Shown: positions 9,846 through 18,799, counted from the first letter of the stretch. The stretch is DNA of 64,000 bases from Simplicispira psychrophila DSM 11588 (GCF_000688255.1 NZ_JHYS01000017.1:1-64000); one strand, 5' to 3'. Notes: generated by a model from the sequence alone, not told the origin. Made by a program: numbers and translations.

Positions 9846-11061
9846 GATTTATGTTATCACGGCTGATAGGCCCTGCGCTTGCTGTTATGCGGCGCTGGTG
9901 CCAAGCCAGCCAGATCAGCCCCAGCCCGGTCAGGCTGATCGGCACCAGCGAGCCGTAGTTCAGCAGCTCCCAGCCCTTGGTAGTCACCAGCGCGCCGGAG
10001 GCAAACGAGGTGATGGCCATGGTGGCGAACACAAAGAAGTTGATGCTGGCTTGGGCGCGGTCTTTTTCTTCGGGGCGATAGGCCTGCATCGCCAGCGTGG
10101 TGCTGCCGGTGAACAAGAAATTCCAGCCGACACCCAGCAGCGCCAGTGCAATGGTGAACTGGTGCAGGTCTTGCCCTGACAACGCCACCAGCACGCAGGC
10201 CAAATTGAGCAACACGCCGACGCCCATGATGGGCAGCACGCCAAAGCGATGGATGAGGTGACCGGTGAAAAAGCCTGGCGCAAACATACCGATGACGTGC
10301 CACTGCAACACCACGGCGGCATCGCTGAACTCAAAACCGCAGACTTGCATCGCCAGCGGCGTGGCGGCCATCAGCAGGTTCATCACGCCATAACCCAGCG
10401 CTGCGCCCATGACGGCGACGGCAAATTTGGGCTGGCGCAGCAACTGGCCCAATGAGCGCCCCGGTGCCGCTGCTGCGCTGGCTGCACGTGCGGCGGCTGA
10501 CGGCAGTGGCTCAAAGCGAATCAGCGCCATCAAGGCCATTGACAACAGCGCCACGCCGACCAGTGCCAGATAAGCGCCAACAAACGGCACGCTGAACAGG
10601 TTGCGTGCGTGTTGCGCCAGATTCGGCCCGGCGATGGCGCCCAGCAAACCGCCGGCCAGCACCAGTGACACCGCCCGGTCACGGAACGCCACGGCGGTTA
10701 ATTCAGCGGCAGCAAAACGGTACAACTGGCCGTTGGCGCTGTAGTAGCCCGCCACCAACGTAGCAGTGCACAGCAGCCAAAAATTGCCCGTGAACGCCGC
10801 CTGCGCGCACAGCAGCGCCGAGCCCAGCGCCACCGCCAGCCCAATTTGAAACGACACCTGCCGCCCCCAGCGCCTTTGTGCGCGCGCTACCAGCGGCGTC
10901 GCCAGTGCGCCGCCGACCACGTAGCCCATCACCGGCAGTGTCGCTATCCAGCCATAGGGTGCCAATTGCAGGCCGACCAGGCCGTTGATGGCGATAAACA
11001 CCACGTTGTTGGTCAGAAAAAGGCCTTGGCACAGCGCCAGCAGCCACAGGTTTTTGTTCAT
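9838..11061 (-). CDS. MFS transporter
   Basis: A 407-residue polytopic membrane protein with about twelve hydrophobic segments. Between the second and third segments is a loop of the MFS motif-A type (ATPLVARAQRRWGRQV). The start at 11061 (MNKNLWLLAL) places the first membrane helix at the N-terminus; a GTG at 11145 would add 28 non-hydrophobic residues. The substrate cannot be told from sequence. It is divergent from ubiU and the intervening DNA holds an FNR-type box. Its last codons overlap the TumE-like toxin gene. Confidence 0.85.
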   Translation of the reverse strand: MNKNLWLLALCQGLFLTNNVVFIAINGLVGLQLAPYGWIATLPVMGYVVGGALATPLVARAQRRWGRQVSFQIGLAVALGSALLCAQAAFTGNFWLLCTATLVAGYYSANGQLYRFAAAELTAVAFRDRAVSLVLAGGLLGAIAGPNLAQHARNLFSVPFVGAYLALVGVALLSMALMALIRFEPLPSAAARAASAAAAPGRSLGQLLRQPKFAVAVMGAALGYGVMNLLMAATPLAMQVCGFEFSDAAVVLQWHVIGMFAPGFFTGHLIHRFGVLPIMGVGVLLNLACVLVALSGQDLHQFTIALALLGVGWNFLFTGSTTLAMQAYRPEEKDRAQASINFFVFATMAITSFASGALVTTKGWELLNYGSLVPISLTGLGLIWLAWHQRRITASAGPISRDNINHG

Positions 11062-11138
11062 AACAAGCAGGAGAAAAGAAAAGTGTGCCGCCGAGCGGGT
11101 GAATGGCCCAGTAAAAGCATCAAGCGTTTGCTCGCCAC

Positions 11139-11152
11139 TTGACACACATCAT
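11139..11152 (+). promoter_or_regulatory. FNR/Dnr-type box upstream of ubiU
   Basis: TTGACACACATCAT matches 8 of the 10 defined bases of TTGAT-N4-ATCAA. Its centre lies about 41 bases before a start site predicted near 11186 from a possible -10 element (TATGGT, 11174-11179), the class II spacing of an activated FNR promoter. Anaerobic control suits ubiU-ubiV-ubiT. Confidence 0.6.
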
Positions 11153-11232
11153 GGCGCGCGGGGTGGTTGTGCGTATGGTCTCGGGGCTGTGTAAAGGTGC
11201 GCTGCTCGCGCCCACGTTTAACACCTAAGTGT

Positions 11233-12306
11233 ATGCAAGACATGACCTCTCCCGACCGCGCGGCTGCTCTGGCCGATGCCCCTGCCCAGTCCGTTGAATC
11301 CAAACCGTTTGAACTGGTCTGCCCCGCGGGCAGCCTGCCAGCGCTCAAGGCGGCGGTAGACCACGGCGCTGACTGCGTTTACCTCGGCCTGCGCGACGCC
11401 ACCAACGCGCGCAACTTTGCCGGCCTGAACTTTGACGAGGCGGCGATTGCCAATGGCATCCGCTACGCCCACGACAAAGGTGCCAAGGTGTTCATGGCGC
11501 TCAACACCTACCCGCAAGCCAGTAACCCTGAGCTGTGGCGCAGCGCGCTCGACAAGGCCGCCGATTTGGGCGTCGATGCCGTCATCCTGGCCGACCCCGG
11601 CCTGATGCAGTACGCGGTGCAAAAGCACCCCAAGCTGCGCCTGCACTTGTCGGTGCAAGGCTCTGCCACCAACTACGACGCCATCAACTTCTACCGCGAG
11701 CAGTTCGGCATCGTCCGTGCGGTGCTGCCGCGCGTGCTGTCGCTAGAGCAAGTGCAGCGCGTGATTGAGCGCACACCGGTCGAGATTGAAGTCTTCGGCT
11801 TTGGCAGCCTGTGCGTGATGGTCGAAGGCCGCTGCGCGCTGTCGTCGTATGTGACCGGCGAGTCGCCCAACACCCACGGCGTGTGTTCGCCGCCCAAAGC
11901 GGTGCGCTGGGTCGAAACCCCGCAGGGCCGCGAGTCGCGCCTGAACGGCGTGCTGATTGACCGCTACGCCCCCGGTGAAAACGCTGGCTACCCGACGCTG
12001 TGCAAAGGCCGTTTTGACGTCGGTGACGACGAAAACTACTACGCGATTGAAGAGCCAACCAGCCTGAACACGCTGGAGTTGCTACCGCAGCTGATGAAGA
12101 TGGGCGTGCGTGCGCTGAAGGTCGAAGGCCGCCAGCGCAGTCCGGCCTATGTGGCGCAGGTCACCAAGGTGCTGCGCGAAGCCATTGACCACAGCATCGC
12201 CAACCCGCACCGCTACGCCGCCAAACCGGCGTGGATGGCCAGCCTCGACCAAGTTGCCGAAGGCCAGCAACACACGCTGGGCGCTTACCACCGCCCTTGG
12301 AAATGA
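11233..12306 (+). CDS. ubiU: UbiU, O2-independent ubiquinone hydroxylation protein (U32 peptidase family)
   Basis: The protein has 357 residues. It begins the U32 fold with [21 protein letters not shown]. The four cysteines that hold a 4Fe-4S cluster in the characterised UbiU are present in GSLC, GRC, GVC and TLC contexts. With UbiV it forms a heterodimer that hydroxylates ubiquinone precursors without oxygen. ATG 11233 is chosen as the first ATG after the putative FNR promoter; 11242 is equally possible and no strong ribosome site separates them. The stop overlaps the ubiV start (ATGA). Confidence 0.93.
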   Translation: MQDMTSPDRAAALADAPAQSVESKPFELVCPAGSLPALKAAVDHGADCVYLGLRDATNARNFAGLNFDEAAIANGIRYAHDKGAKVFMALNTYPQASNPELWRSALDKAADLGVDAVILADPGLMQYAVQKHPKLRLHLSVQGSATNYDAINFYREQFGIVRAVLPRVLSLEQVQRVIERTPVEIEVFGFGSLCVMVEGRCALSSYVTGESPNTHGVCSPPKAVRWVETPQGRESRLNGVLIDRYAPGENAGYPTLCKGRFDVGDDENYYAIEEPTSLNTLELLPQLMKMGVRALKVEGRQRSPAYVAQVTKVLREAIDHSIANPHRYAAKPAWMASLDQVAEGQQHTLGAYHRPWK

Positions 12307-13229
12307 CAATGAAACCTTCCTTGAAACTCGCCCTCGGCCCGCTGCTGTACTACTGGCCGCGCGATACCACCATCGCCTTTTACGAGTCCGTGGCGCAGAT
12401 GCCGGTGGACATCGTCTATCTGGGCGAAACCGTCTGCTCACGCCGCCACGAAATGCGTTTGGCCGACTGGCTGGAGATTGCCGCCCGCCTGCGCGCTGCG
12501 GGCAAAGAAGTGCTGCTATCGACGCAAGTGCTGCTCGAATCGACCGCTGAAGGCGGCACCATGCACAAAATTGCTGGCCAGAACGATTACCCGGTCGAAG
12601 CCAACGACATGGGCGCAGTGCAGCGCCTGAGCGGCAAAAAACCGTTTGTCGCCGGCCCGCAGCTCAACCTGTACAACCAGCCGTCGCTGACGTGGATGGC
12701 CAGTTTGGGTGCTAGCCGCTGGGTGATGCCGCTGGAAATGAAGCGCGCTGACTTGGCCGTGCTGCAAGCCGGTCGCCCCGCCGGGTTGGAAACCGAAGTG
12801 TTTGCCTATGGCCGGATGCCGCTGGCGTACTCGGCGCGCTGCTTTACCGCGCGCCACCGCAATCTGCCCAAAGACGACTGCCAGTTCAGCTGCATTGCCC
12901 ACCCCGATGGTCTGCTGCTGAACACGCGCGAAAGCGAGCATTTTTTGGTGCTCAACGGCACGCAAACCCAGTCGGCGCGGGTGTACAACCTGATGGAGTC
13001 GCTGCCAGAAATGCAGGCGATGGGCGTCGAAGTGCTGCGCATCAGTCCGCAAGCCGAGCACACCGGCGACATCGTCGCGCTGTTCGACGCGGTGCGCCGG
13101 GGCGCGTTGGCACCGAGCGCCGCACAAGCGCAGCTAGAACCGTTGATGCCCGAGCAGGGTTGTAACGGTTACTGGCATGGCCAGCCAGGACTAGACTGGG
13201 TGCCGGTGGCCGCCGCTGCCGTGGCTTAA
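12303..13229 (+). CDS. ubiV: UbiV, O2-independent ubiquinone hydroxylation protein
   Basis: The protein has 308 residues and is the second U32-family subunit. The expected cluster cysteines are visible in [10 protein letters not shown] and in [10 protein letters not shown] / DDCQFSC. It is translationally coupled to ubiU by ATGA. The C-terminal segment ends in an alanine-rich tail with no obvious function. Together with UbiU it provides hydroxylation of the quinone ring under anoxia, fitting the denitrification genes further right. Confidence 0.93.
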   Translation: MTMKPSLKLALGPLLYYWPRDTTIAFYESVAQMPVDIVYLGETVCSRRHEMRLADWLEIAARLRAAGKEVLLSTQVLLESTAEGGTMHKIAGQNDYPVEANDMGAVQRLSGKKPFVAGPQLNLYNQPSLTWMASLGASRWVMPLEMKRADLAVLQAGRPAGLETEVFAYGRMPLAYSARCFTARHRNLPKDDCQFSCIAHPDGLLLNTRESEHFLVLNGTQTQSARVYNLMESLPEMQAMGVEVLRISPQAEHTGDIVALFDAVRRGALAPSAAQAQLEPLMPEQGCNGYWHGQPGLDWVPVAAAAVA

Positions 13230-13253
13230 ATAGCACGCCACGGTTTGTTTATT

Positions 13254-13305
13254 AAGCCAAATCGACCGCTAGCGCTTACAGGATAAGCGCTAGAAGCTAT
13301 TAAAT
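13254..13305 (+). repeat. Dispersed intergenic repeat, copy 2
   Basis: This copy is strongly palindromic: CGCTAGCGCTTAC and GGATAAGCGCTAG can pair, followed by AAGCTATTAAA. It separates ubiV from ubiT. Confidence 0.75.
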
Positions 13306-13370
13306 CAGGAGTATCGAGGTGCCGCGCCCTGTCGCCGCCTGTGAGGCTCTACCGTCTACAAGGATTCCTC

Positions 13371-13910
13371 ATGCACTCACCCGTCTCCACTGTTTCTTCT
13401 CACGCATCTACCGCCTCGGTCCCGCTGTTCCCGACCACGGTGCCCGCACCGGTGGCGGCGCTGCTGTCGCGCCTGCCGGCCTTTCCGGGTTCGGCCCTGC
13501 TGACCACGGCGCTGAACGTCAGCATTGCGCGCCAGTTGCCGTCGGACGTTGGCGCGCTGCTGCTGAACAAGCGCCTGCGCATCCGCGTCACCGATGCGCG
13601 CGTCACTTTCGACTTCACTTGGACCGGCGGTGCTTTCGCCCCGCGTGCGCGCCATGCCGAAATTGACCTGTGTATATCTGCCTCCGCGCACGATTTTCTG
13701 CGTTTGGCGCAGCGCCAAGAAGACCCGGACACGCTGTTCTTCAACCGCCGCCTGTCGATGGAAGGCGACACCGAGCTTGGCTTGGTGGTCAAAAACACGC
13801 TGGACGCGCTGGAACTGCCAGTGCTCGATTTGCAGCAGTGGGCACCGCGCCAAGTGCTGGCCCGATTGGCCGCGCTGCGCCCCGGCGGCTTTCCCGGTGC
13901 CCGGCCATGA
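13371..13910 (+). CDS. ubiT: UbiT, SCP2-domain ubiquinone biosynthesis accessory factor
   Basis: The protein has 179 residues with an SCP2 lipid-binding domain (about residues 60-140; FNRRLSMEGDTELGLVVKN is the characteristic end). UbiT is the anaerobic counterpart of UbiJ and is thought to hold lipid intermediates for UbiUV. ATG 13371 has an AAGGA site 7-8 bases upstream and avoids a GTG start further up. It lies downstream of ubiUV on the same strand and overlaps the next gene by ATGA. Confidence 0.9.
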   Translation: MHSPVSTVSSHASTASVPLFPTTVPAPVAALLSRLPAFPGSALLTTALNVSIARQLPSDVGALLLNKRLRIRVTDARVTFDFTWTGGAFAPRARHAEIDLCISASAHDFLRLAQRQEDPDTLFFNRRLSMEGDTELGLVVKNTLDALELPVLDLQQWAPRQVLARLAALRPGGFPGARP

Positions 13911-14311
13911 GTACCACGTCCGACCCGCGTCCGCTGGTGTATTCCTGCTCGGGCTGCTCTAGCGCGGCGCAGTTGGCCAACCACGTCGCCGTGCGCCTCG
14001 ACCGCGACGGCGTGGCCGAAATGTCGTGCATTGCCGGTGTTGGCGGTGACGTGCCCAGCTTGGTCAAAACCGCGCGTTCCGGTCGGCCCATCATTGCGCT
14101 GGACGGCTGCCCGCTGGTCTGCGTGCAAAGCAGCTTGGCGCGCCACGGCATCGCGGCGGCGCGGCATTACCAGTTGCAGCAATACGGTGTCAAAAAACGC
14201 CAGCACGAAGACTTTGACCCGGCGCAGGCGCAAGCCGTGCTCGACCGCGTGGTGCAAGACCTGCACGACACGCCGCTGGTAGTGCCCCAAGCGTTAGAGC
14301 GCGTCGCATGA
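13907..14311 (+). CDS. DGC-type putative zinc-binding cysteine protein
   Basis: The protein has 134 residues and five cysteines: C14 and C17 (CSGC), C41 (SCIAGVGG), C68 in the name-giving DGC motif (ALDGCPLVC) and C72. This matches the DGC/putative zinc-binding family, which is poorly characterised. It overlaps ubiT by ATGA at its start and ubiX by ATGA at its end, so the three proteins should be co-translated. A metal, Fe-S or sulfur-handling role in anaerobic ubiquinone synthesis is inference from this position only. Confidence 0.85.
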   Translation: MSTTSDPRPLVYSCSGCSSAAQLANHVAVRLDRDGVAEMSCIAGVGGDVPSLVKTARSGRPIIALDGCPLVCVQSSLARHGIAAARHYQLQQYGVKKRQHEDFDPAQAQAVLDRVVQDLHDTPLVVPQALERVA

Positions 14312-14892
14312 CGGTGCCGCGCCGCATCATCGTCGCCATCTCGGGTGCCAGCGGTGCGGTCTATGGCGCGCGCCTGCTGCAGGTGTTGCAGCCGATGCCC
14401 GGCATCGAGTCGCACTTGGTGGTGTCCGATGCTGGTTGGCGCAACCTAGCGCACGAGTTGGATATGCAGCGCGCCGACGTCGAAGCACTGGCGCACCAAG
14501 TGCATGACGTGCGCAACGTCGGCGCGGCGATTGCCAGCGGTTCGTTTCAGTGCGCTGGCATGGTGATTGCGCCGTGCTCGATGCGCACGCTGGCGGCGGT
14601 GGCGCATGGCCTGTCCGACAACCTGCTCACCCGCGCTGCCGACGTGGTGCTGAAAGAGCGCCGCCGCTTGGTGATGCTGGTGCGTGAGTCGCCACTACAC
14701 CTGACGCACCTGCGCAACATGGTAGCCGTCACTGAAATGGGTGCCATCGTCTGCCCGCCGCTGCCGGCGTTTTATTTGCGGCCGCAAAGCGTCGGCGACA
14801 TCGTTGATTACAGCGTGGCGCGCGCGCTCGATTTGCTGGACGTGCCGCACGACTTGGCACCGCGCTGGGAAGGGCTGGCGCTGGCGCCATGA
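14308..14892 (+). CDS. ubiX: UbiX flavin prenyltransferase
   Basis: The protein has 194 residues. The N-terminal IIVAISGASGAVYG and the CSMRTLAAVAHG segment are the FMN/dimethylallyl phosphate site of the UbiX family, which makes the prenylated FMN cofactor of UbiD decarboxylases. The start overlaps the DGC gene stop. The partner ubiD lies 1.5 kb downstream in the same orientation, separated by an oppositely oriented transporter. Confidence 0.95.
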   Translation: MTVPRRIIVAISGASGAVYGARLLQVLQPMPGIESHLVVSDAGWRNLAHELDMQRADVEALAHQVHDVRNVGAAIASGSFQCAGMVIAPCSMRTLAAVAHGLSDNLLTRAADVVLKERRRLVMLVRESPLHLTHLRNMVAVTEMGAIVCPPLPAFYLRPQSVGDIVDYSVARALDLLDVPHDLAPRWEGLALAP

Positions 14893-14906
14893 CGCGCGCG
14901 GCGCTG

Positions 14907-16199
14907 CTACGGGCGCGCGGGGCTGTCGCTGTCGGCACTGTCCTCCGCCTCACTGCGCGGGTCCATGTGCAGCACCGCTTGCGAGCCACCACCCATCACC
15001 ACAAAGTCGGCCTTGTGCTCGGTCGGCACCGGCGCAGCGACCTTCAGGCGCTTGAACACATACAGCGCCAGCGATGCCATCACGGCGGTATAGAACAGCA
15101 TCAGGCTGGACGGCCCGGCCACGTCCATCAGCACGCCGGCCAAAATCGGGCCAATCGCCGCACCGACACCGTGCAGCAACAGCAGTCCGCCGGTAAATTC
15201 GACCAGCCGCGACGAGTCAATCACATCGTTGACGTGCGCCACGCACAGGCCGTAAATCGAGAACAACATCCCGCCGCACAGCAGCGCCAGCGGAATCATC
15301 GCCGCCACCGAATGTCCGGCCAAAAAGTAGCTGCCACTGGTAGCGCCCGCGCCCAAAATGCACACCCACATCAGCACCACGCGCCGGTCATGGGTGTCCG
15401 AGAAATTGCCCACCGGCCACTGGAACAGCGCCCCGCCCAAAATCGTCGCCGCCATAAAGCTGGCGATATCCGCATCCGAGAAGCCCGACGATTTGCCGAA
15501 CACCGCGCTCATGCCGTAAAACGCCCCGGTCATCAGCCCCGAGGCCACCGCAGCGGCCATGCCCATCGGCGAGGCTTCGTACAAATTGCGCAGGCTGAAC
15601 TTGGGCGCTTCGACGGGCTCCGGCTCGTCAATCTGGGTCATGGTGATGGGCAGCAGGGCGAACGAGAACATCACCGACACCATGGCAAACGGCACAAAGC
15701 CCAGCCGGTCGCCGACCAAAATCAGCCACTGGCCCAGCGCCAGTGCGACAAAGTTAATCGCCATGTACACGGCAAACAGCCGCCCGCGCAGCGCGTTGGG
15801 GGCCAGCGCGTTGAGCCAACTCTCGACCACGATATACAGCCCGACCATGCACACGCCCGTAATCAGCCGCAGCAGGCCCCAAAACCACGGGTCAATCCAA
15901 AAGGCGTGCAGGATAGGCATGGTCGATGCCAGCGACGCCATGGCGGCAAAGGCGCGGATGTGGCCAAATTTGCGAATCACCACCGGACAGGCAAAGGTGC
16001 CGACGACAAAGCCAACAAAATAAGCCGACGTGACCAAGCCCAGCGCGATGCTAGAAAAATCTGCCAACCCCGCCCGCAGCCCCAGTACCGAAAACAGCAG
16101 CCCGACCCCCACCACCAGCAAGCCCACGCCCAGCAGCAAAGTGGACAGCCGCCACACCAAGGGGCCGAAAGAGGTGTCGGTATTCAAACGCTCAGTCAT
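14907..16199 (-). CDS. MFS transporter (YcaD-like)
   Basis: A 430-residue protein with twelve predicted helices. The loop after helix 2 (VIRKFGHIRAF) and the LNALAPNALRGRLFAVYM segment resemble the YcaD/UMF-like MFS group. The start at 16199 (MTERLNTDT) is preferred; an in-frame upstream start at 16250 would add a basic segment and a second possible Met. The substrate is unknown. It is convergent with ubiX and divergent from ubiD, and looks like an insertion between the two cofactor-linked genes. Confidence 0.82.
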   Translation of the reverse strand: MTERLNTDTSFGPLVWRLSTLLLGVGLLVVGVGLLFSVLGLRAGLADFSSIALGLVTSAYFVGFVVGTFACPVVIRKFGHIRAFAAMASLASTMPILHAFWIDPWFWGLLRLITGVCMVGLYIVVESWLNALAPNALRGRLFAVYMAINFVALALGQWLILVGDRLGFVPFAMVSVMFSFALLPITMTQIDEPEPVEAPKFSLRNLYEASPMGMAAAVASGLMTGAFYGMSAVFGKSSGFSDADIASFMAATILGGALFQWPVGNFSDTHDRRVVLMWVCILGAGATSGSYFLAGHSVAAMIPLALLCGGMLFSIYGLCVAHVNDVIDSSRLVEFTGGLLLLHGVGAAIGPILAGVLMDVAGPSSLMLFYTAVMASLALYVFKRLKVAAPVPTEHKADFVVMGGGSQAVLHMDPRSEAEDSADSDSPARP

Positions 16200-16291
16200 T
16201 CCACTCACCCAATCCATTCGCGCCCCGAGGCGCTGTCGCAAGACGGTCAAGCCTAACGCTTGCGCACGGAGTCGATGCCATGGCCATTTTG

Positions 16292-16322
16292 GTAGGTCGG
16301 GTTAGCGCAGCGTAACCCGACA
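16292..16322 (+). repeat. TAGGTCGGGTTA palindromic element
   Basis: GTAGGTCGGGTTAGCG pairs with CGTAACCCGACA to make a hairpin. The same family recurs at 29101-29186 in a longer two-hairpin form. Confidence 0.7.
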
Positions 16323-16336
16323 TTTCTCTGAAAAAT

Positions 16337-16394
16337 ATCAAAAATAATAGCTACTAGCGCCTGTCCCATAAGCGTTACAAGCACTTTTTATCTT
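16337..16394 (+). repeat. Dispersed intergenic repeat, copy 3
   Basis: It reads AATAATAGCTACTAGCGCC, then CCCATAAGCG and a CACTTTTT tail, and directly precedes ubiD. It occupies the expected promoter region. Confidence 0.75.
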
Positions 16395-16411
16395 AAATTC
16401 TATTTACCACC

Positions 16412-17896
16412 ATGTCCTACCACGACCTGCGCGACTTCATGGCCCAGCTGGAGCAATCGGGCGAGCTGCGCCGCATCAGCGCCCCGGTGTCGCCGCACCT
16501 AGAAATGACCGCGCTGTGCGACCGCGTGCTGCGCGCCGCCGGCCCGGCGCTGCTGTTTGAAAACCCGACCGGCCACACCATGCCGGTGCTGGGCAACCTG
16601 TTTGGCACACCCGAGCGCGTGGCGCGCGCCATGGGCGTGGACAGCATTACAGGCCTGAGGCCGTTTGGCGAGCTGCTGGCGACGCTGAAAGAGCCGGAAG
16701 CGCCCAAAGGCTTTAAAGAAATGCTCGGCATGAGCAGCCTGCTGAAAACCCTGTGGAACATGGCACCGAAAGAGCGCAGTTCAGCGCCGTGCCAAGACGT
16801 GGTGTGGGAGGGGAACGACGTCGATTTGGCCCGCCTGCCCATCCAGCACTGCTGGCCCGATGACGTGGCGCCGCTCATCACTTGGGGGCTGGTCATCACG
16901 CGCGGGCCGCACAAAAAACGGCAGAACCTGGGCATCTACCGCCAGCAGGTGCTCAACCGCAACCAAGTCATCATGCGTTGGCTGGCGCACCGGGGCGGGG
17001 CGCTGGACTTTGCCGAACACTGCAAACAACACCCCGGCCAGCCCTACCCGGTGGCCGTGGCCATTGGTGCTGACCCGGCGACCATCTTGGGCGCTGTCAC
17101 ACCCGTGCCCGACTCTTTGAGCGAGTACCAATTTGCCGGCCTGCTGCGCGGCGCGCGCACTGAAATCGTCTCGGCGCTGGGCGTGCCGCTGTCGGTGCCA
17201 GCCTCGGCAGAAATCGTCCTCGAAGGCCACATCCACCCCGACGCGAACCACCCCAGCGGCTGGCAGCACGCGCTCGAAGGCCCGTATGGCGACCACACCG
17301 GCTACTACAACGAACGCGCAGAATTTCCGGTATTCACCGTCGAGCGCATCACGCTGCGCAAGGACGCGATTTACCACTCGACTTACACCGGCAAACCGCC
17401 CGACGAGCCGGCGGTGCTGGGCGTGGCGCTGAACGAATTGTTTATCCCGCTGCTACAGCGCCAGTTCCCTGAAATCATCGACTTCTATCTGCCCCCCGAA
17501 GGGTGCAGCTACCGCATGGCGCTGGTGCGTATCCAAAAGGCCTACCCCGGCCACGCCCGGCGCGTGATGATGGGCGTGTGGAGCCATCTGCGCCAGTTCA
17601 TGTACACCAAGTTCATCGTGGTGGTGGACGAAGACGTGGACGTGCGCGACTGGAAAGAAGTCATCTGGGCCATGACCACCCGCATGGACCCAGCGCGCGA
17701 CACCATGCTGATTGAGCACACACCGATTGATTACCTCGACTTCGCCTCGCCGGTCAGCGGCTTGGGCAGCAAGATGGGGCTAGACGCGACCAACAAATGG
17801 CCCGGCGAAACCCAGCGCGAGTGGGGGCGGACGATGGCGATGGATGCCGAGGTGGCGGCGCGCATGAAGGCGCTGGGGGATGCGCTGGGGTTGTGA
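16412..17896 (+). CDS. ubiD: UbiD, 4-hydroxy-3-polyprenylbenzoate decarboxylase
   Basis: The protein has 494 residues, the usual length of UbiD. It removes the carboxyl group of the prenylated hydroxybenzoate using prenyl-FMN made by UbiX. The N-terminus ([20 protein letters not shown]) and the conserved [10 protein letters not shown] and [14 protein letters not shown] segments are typical of the family. The ATG at 16412 is the first in frame after the intergenic repeats. It shares the region with ubiUVT and ubiX, so most ring-modification steps are clustered. Confidence 0.95.
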   Translation: MSYHDLRDFMAQLEQSGELRRISAPVSPHLEMTALCDRVLRAAGPALLFENPTGHTMPVLGNLFGTPERVARAMGVDSITGLRPFGELLATLKEPEAPKGFKEMLGMSSLLKTLWNMAPKERSSAPCQDVVWEGNDVDLARLPIQHCWPDDVAPLITWGLVITRGPHKKRQNLGIYRQQVLNRNQVIMRWLAHRGGALDFAEHCKQHPGQPYPVAVAIGADPATILGAVTPVPDSLSEYQFAGLLRGARTEIVSALGVPLSVPASAEIVLEGHIHPDANHPSGWQHALEGPYGDHTGYYNERAEFPVFTVERITLRKDAIYHSTYTGKPPDEPAVLGVALNELFIPLLQRQFPEIIDFYLPPEGCSYRMALVRIQKAYPGHARRVMMGVWSHLRQFMYTKFIVVVDEDVDVRDWKEVIWAMTTRMDPARDTMLIEHTPIDYLDFASPVSGLGSKMGLDATNKWPGETQREWGRTMAMDAEVAARMKALGDALGL

Positions 17897-17914
17897 TACA
17901 ACGAATACTTGTAT
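17896..17914 (+). promoter_or_regulatory. Inverted repeat, candidate RelB operator
   Basis: ATACAACGAATACTTGTAT has perfect 6-bp arms (ATACAA / TTGTAT) around a 7-base spacer. It lies immediately before the AAAAAGGAG ribosome site of the antitoxin gene, where ribbon-helix-helix antitoxins usually bind. Confidence 0.5.
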
Positions 17915-17934
17915 TTAAAAAGGAGATGCACACC

Positions 17935-18162
17935 ATGGCTACTTCGATTCGCCTCGCGCCTGAAACCGAGCAAAGGCTGGACTACTTGGCCTCCCACACC
18001 GGGCGCACCAAGGCGTACTACCTGCGCAAAATCATCGAGCAGGGCATTGGGGAAATGGAGGACTACTACCTCGCTGCCGATGTGCTGGAGCGTGTCCGCA
18101 AGGGCCAAGAGAAGGTGCATTCTGCTGCCGACGTGAGGAGCGACCTTGGCTTGGACGATTGA
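17935..18162 (+). CDS. RelB-family antitoxin (ribbon-helix-helix)
   Basis: The protein has 75 residues. The N-terminal TSIRLAPETEQRLDYLA and GRTKAYYLRKIIEQGI form a ribbon-helix-helix fold that dimerises and binds DNA; the acidic C-terminal half would wrap the toxin. ATG 17935 has a strong AAGGAG site 9 bases upstream; longer reading would run into ubiD. It overlaps the toxin gene by 17 bases. Confidence 0.88.
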   Translation: MATSIRLAPETEQRLDYLASHTGRTKAYYLRKIIEQGIGEMEDYYLAADVLERVRKGQEKVHSAADVRSDLGLDD

Positions 18163-18412
18163 GTACGCCGACACGGCCAAAGGGCAACTGCGCAAGCTCG
18201 ACAAACAGACTGCGCGGCGCATCTTGGACTTTATGGACGAGCGTATTGCCAGCTTAGAAAACCCGCGCGACACCGGCAAAGCGTTAACCGGCCCGCTGGG
18301 TGGTCTCTGGCGCTACCGGGTCGGTGATTGCCGGGTGATTTGCGACATTCAAGATGGCGCTTTGCGCGTCCTTGTGGTGCAGGTAGGAAATCGGCGCGAA
18401 ATCTACCGTTAA
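18146..18412 (+). CDS. RelE/ParE-superfamily toxin
   Basis: The protein has 88 residues. The pattern IEYADTAKGQLRKLDKQTARRILDF, then LWRYRVGDCRVI and RREIY at the end, is typical of RelE, which cleaves mRNA in the ribosome. The start is a TTG at 18146 preceded by GAGGAG, inside the antitoxin reading frame, which ties toxin synthesis to antitoxin translation. Confidence 0.9.
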   Translation: MAWTIEYADTAKGQLRKLDKQTARRILDFMDERIASLENPRDTGKALTGPLGGLWRYRVGDCRVICDIQDGALRVLVVQVGNRREIYR

Positions 18413-18509
18413 CCGAGCGTCTCAAATCACCTAAAAGTGACAAGTGTGGCGAAAAACTATCCCAAAGCCGAGACATAGCGTGCCCAGCAGCTTGCAAAGG
18501 AAATTTGAG

Positions 18510-18770
18510 ATGACAGACAAACTGCTGCCATTTGACATGGCCCGCTATCTGGGCAGCGACGAAGCGATTGCGGAGTACCTGACCCAAGTGCTGGCAGATG
18601 GTGATGGCGATGAGTTGCGCAGCGCGCTTGGTCACATTGCCAAGGCTCGATGTCACCACTTTGTATTGGACGAGGTGCAGTGGCAAGTGTTTGAGCAGGC
18701 GCTGAACCGGCCAGTGCAGACCAAGCCGCGATTGGAGCGACTGTTGAACGATTCCGGGTTGTTGGGTTGA
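18510..18770 (+). CDS. Possible chimeric antitoxin: HigA-like start, TacA-like end
   Basis: The protein has 86 residues. Residues 1-47 (FDMARYLGSDEAIAEYL, then ALGHIAKAR) match the start of the addiction-module antidote family, but the helix-turn-helix that should follow is missing. Residues 48-86 (FVLDEVQWQVFEQALNRP, then RLERLL) instead look like the toxin-binding end of DUF1778/TacA antitoxins. No matching toxin is adjacent. AAAGGA lies 8 bases before the ATG. The stop codon sits within a hairpin repeat. It is probably a recombinant remnant, though it may still be expressed. Confidence 0.6.
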   Translation: MTDKLLPFDMARYLGSDEAIAEYLTQVLADGDGDELRSALGHIAKARCHHFVLDEVQWQVFEQALNRPVQTKPRLERLLNDSGLLG

Positions 18771-18787
18771 GTACAACCCAACCTACG
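18762..18787 (+). repeat. TTGGGTTG hairpin repeat, left copy
   Basis: TTGGGTTG and CAACCCAA pair around the antitoxin stop codon, followed by CCTACG. CAACCCAACCTACG (18774-18787) is the exact reverse complement of 19017-19030. Confidence 0.7.
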
Positions 18788-18799
18788 AATACCGAGAAT

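Noticed and set aside
14889-16256. Long plus-strand open frame of about 455 codons opposite the MFS gene
   Set aside because: Its His/Gln/Arg-rich translation has no domain, whereas the minus strand encodes a clear twelve-helix transporter.
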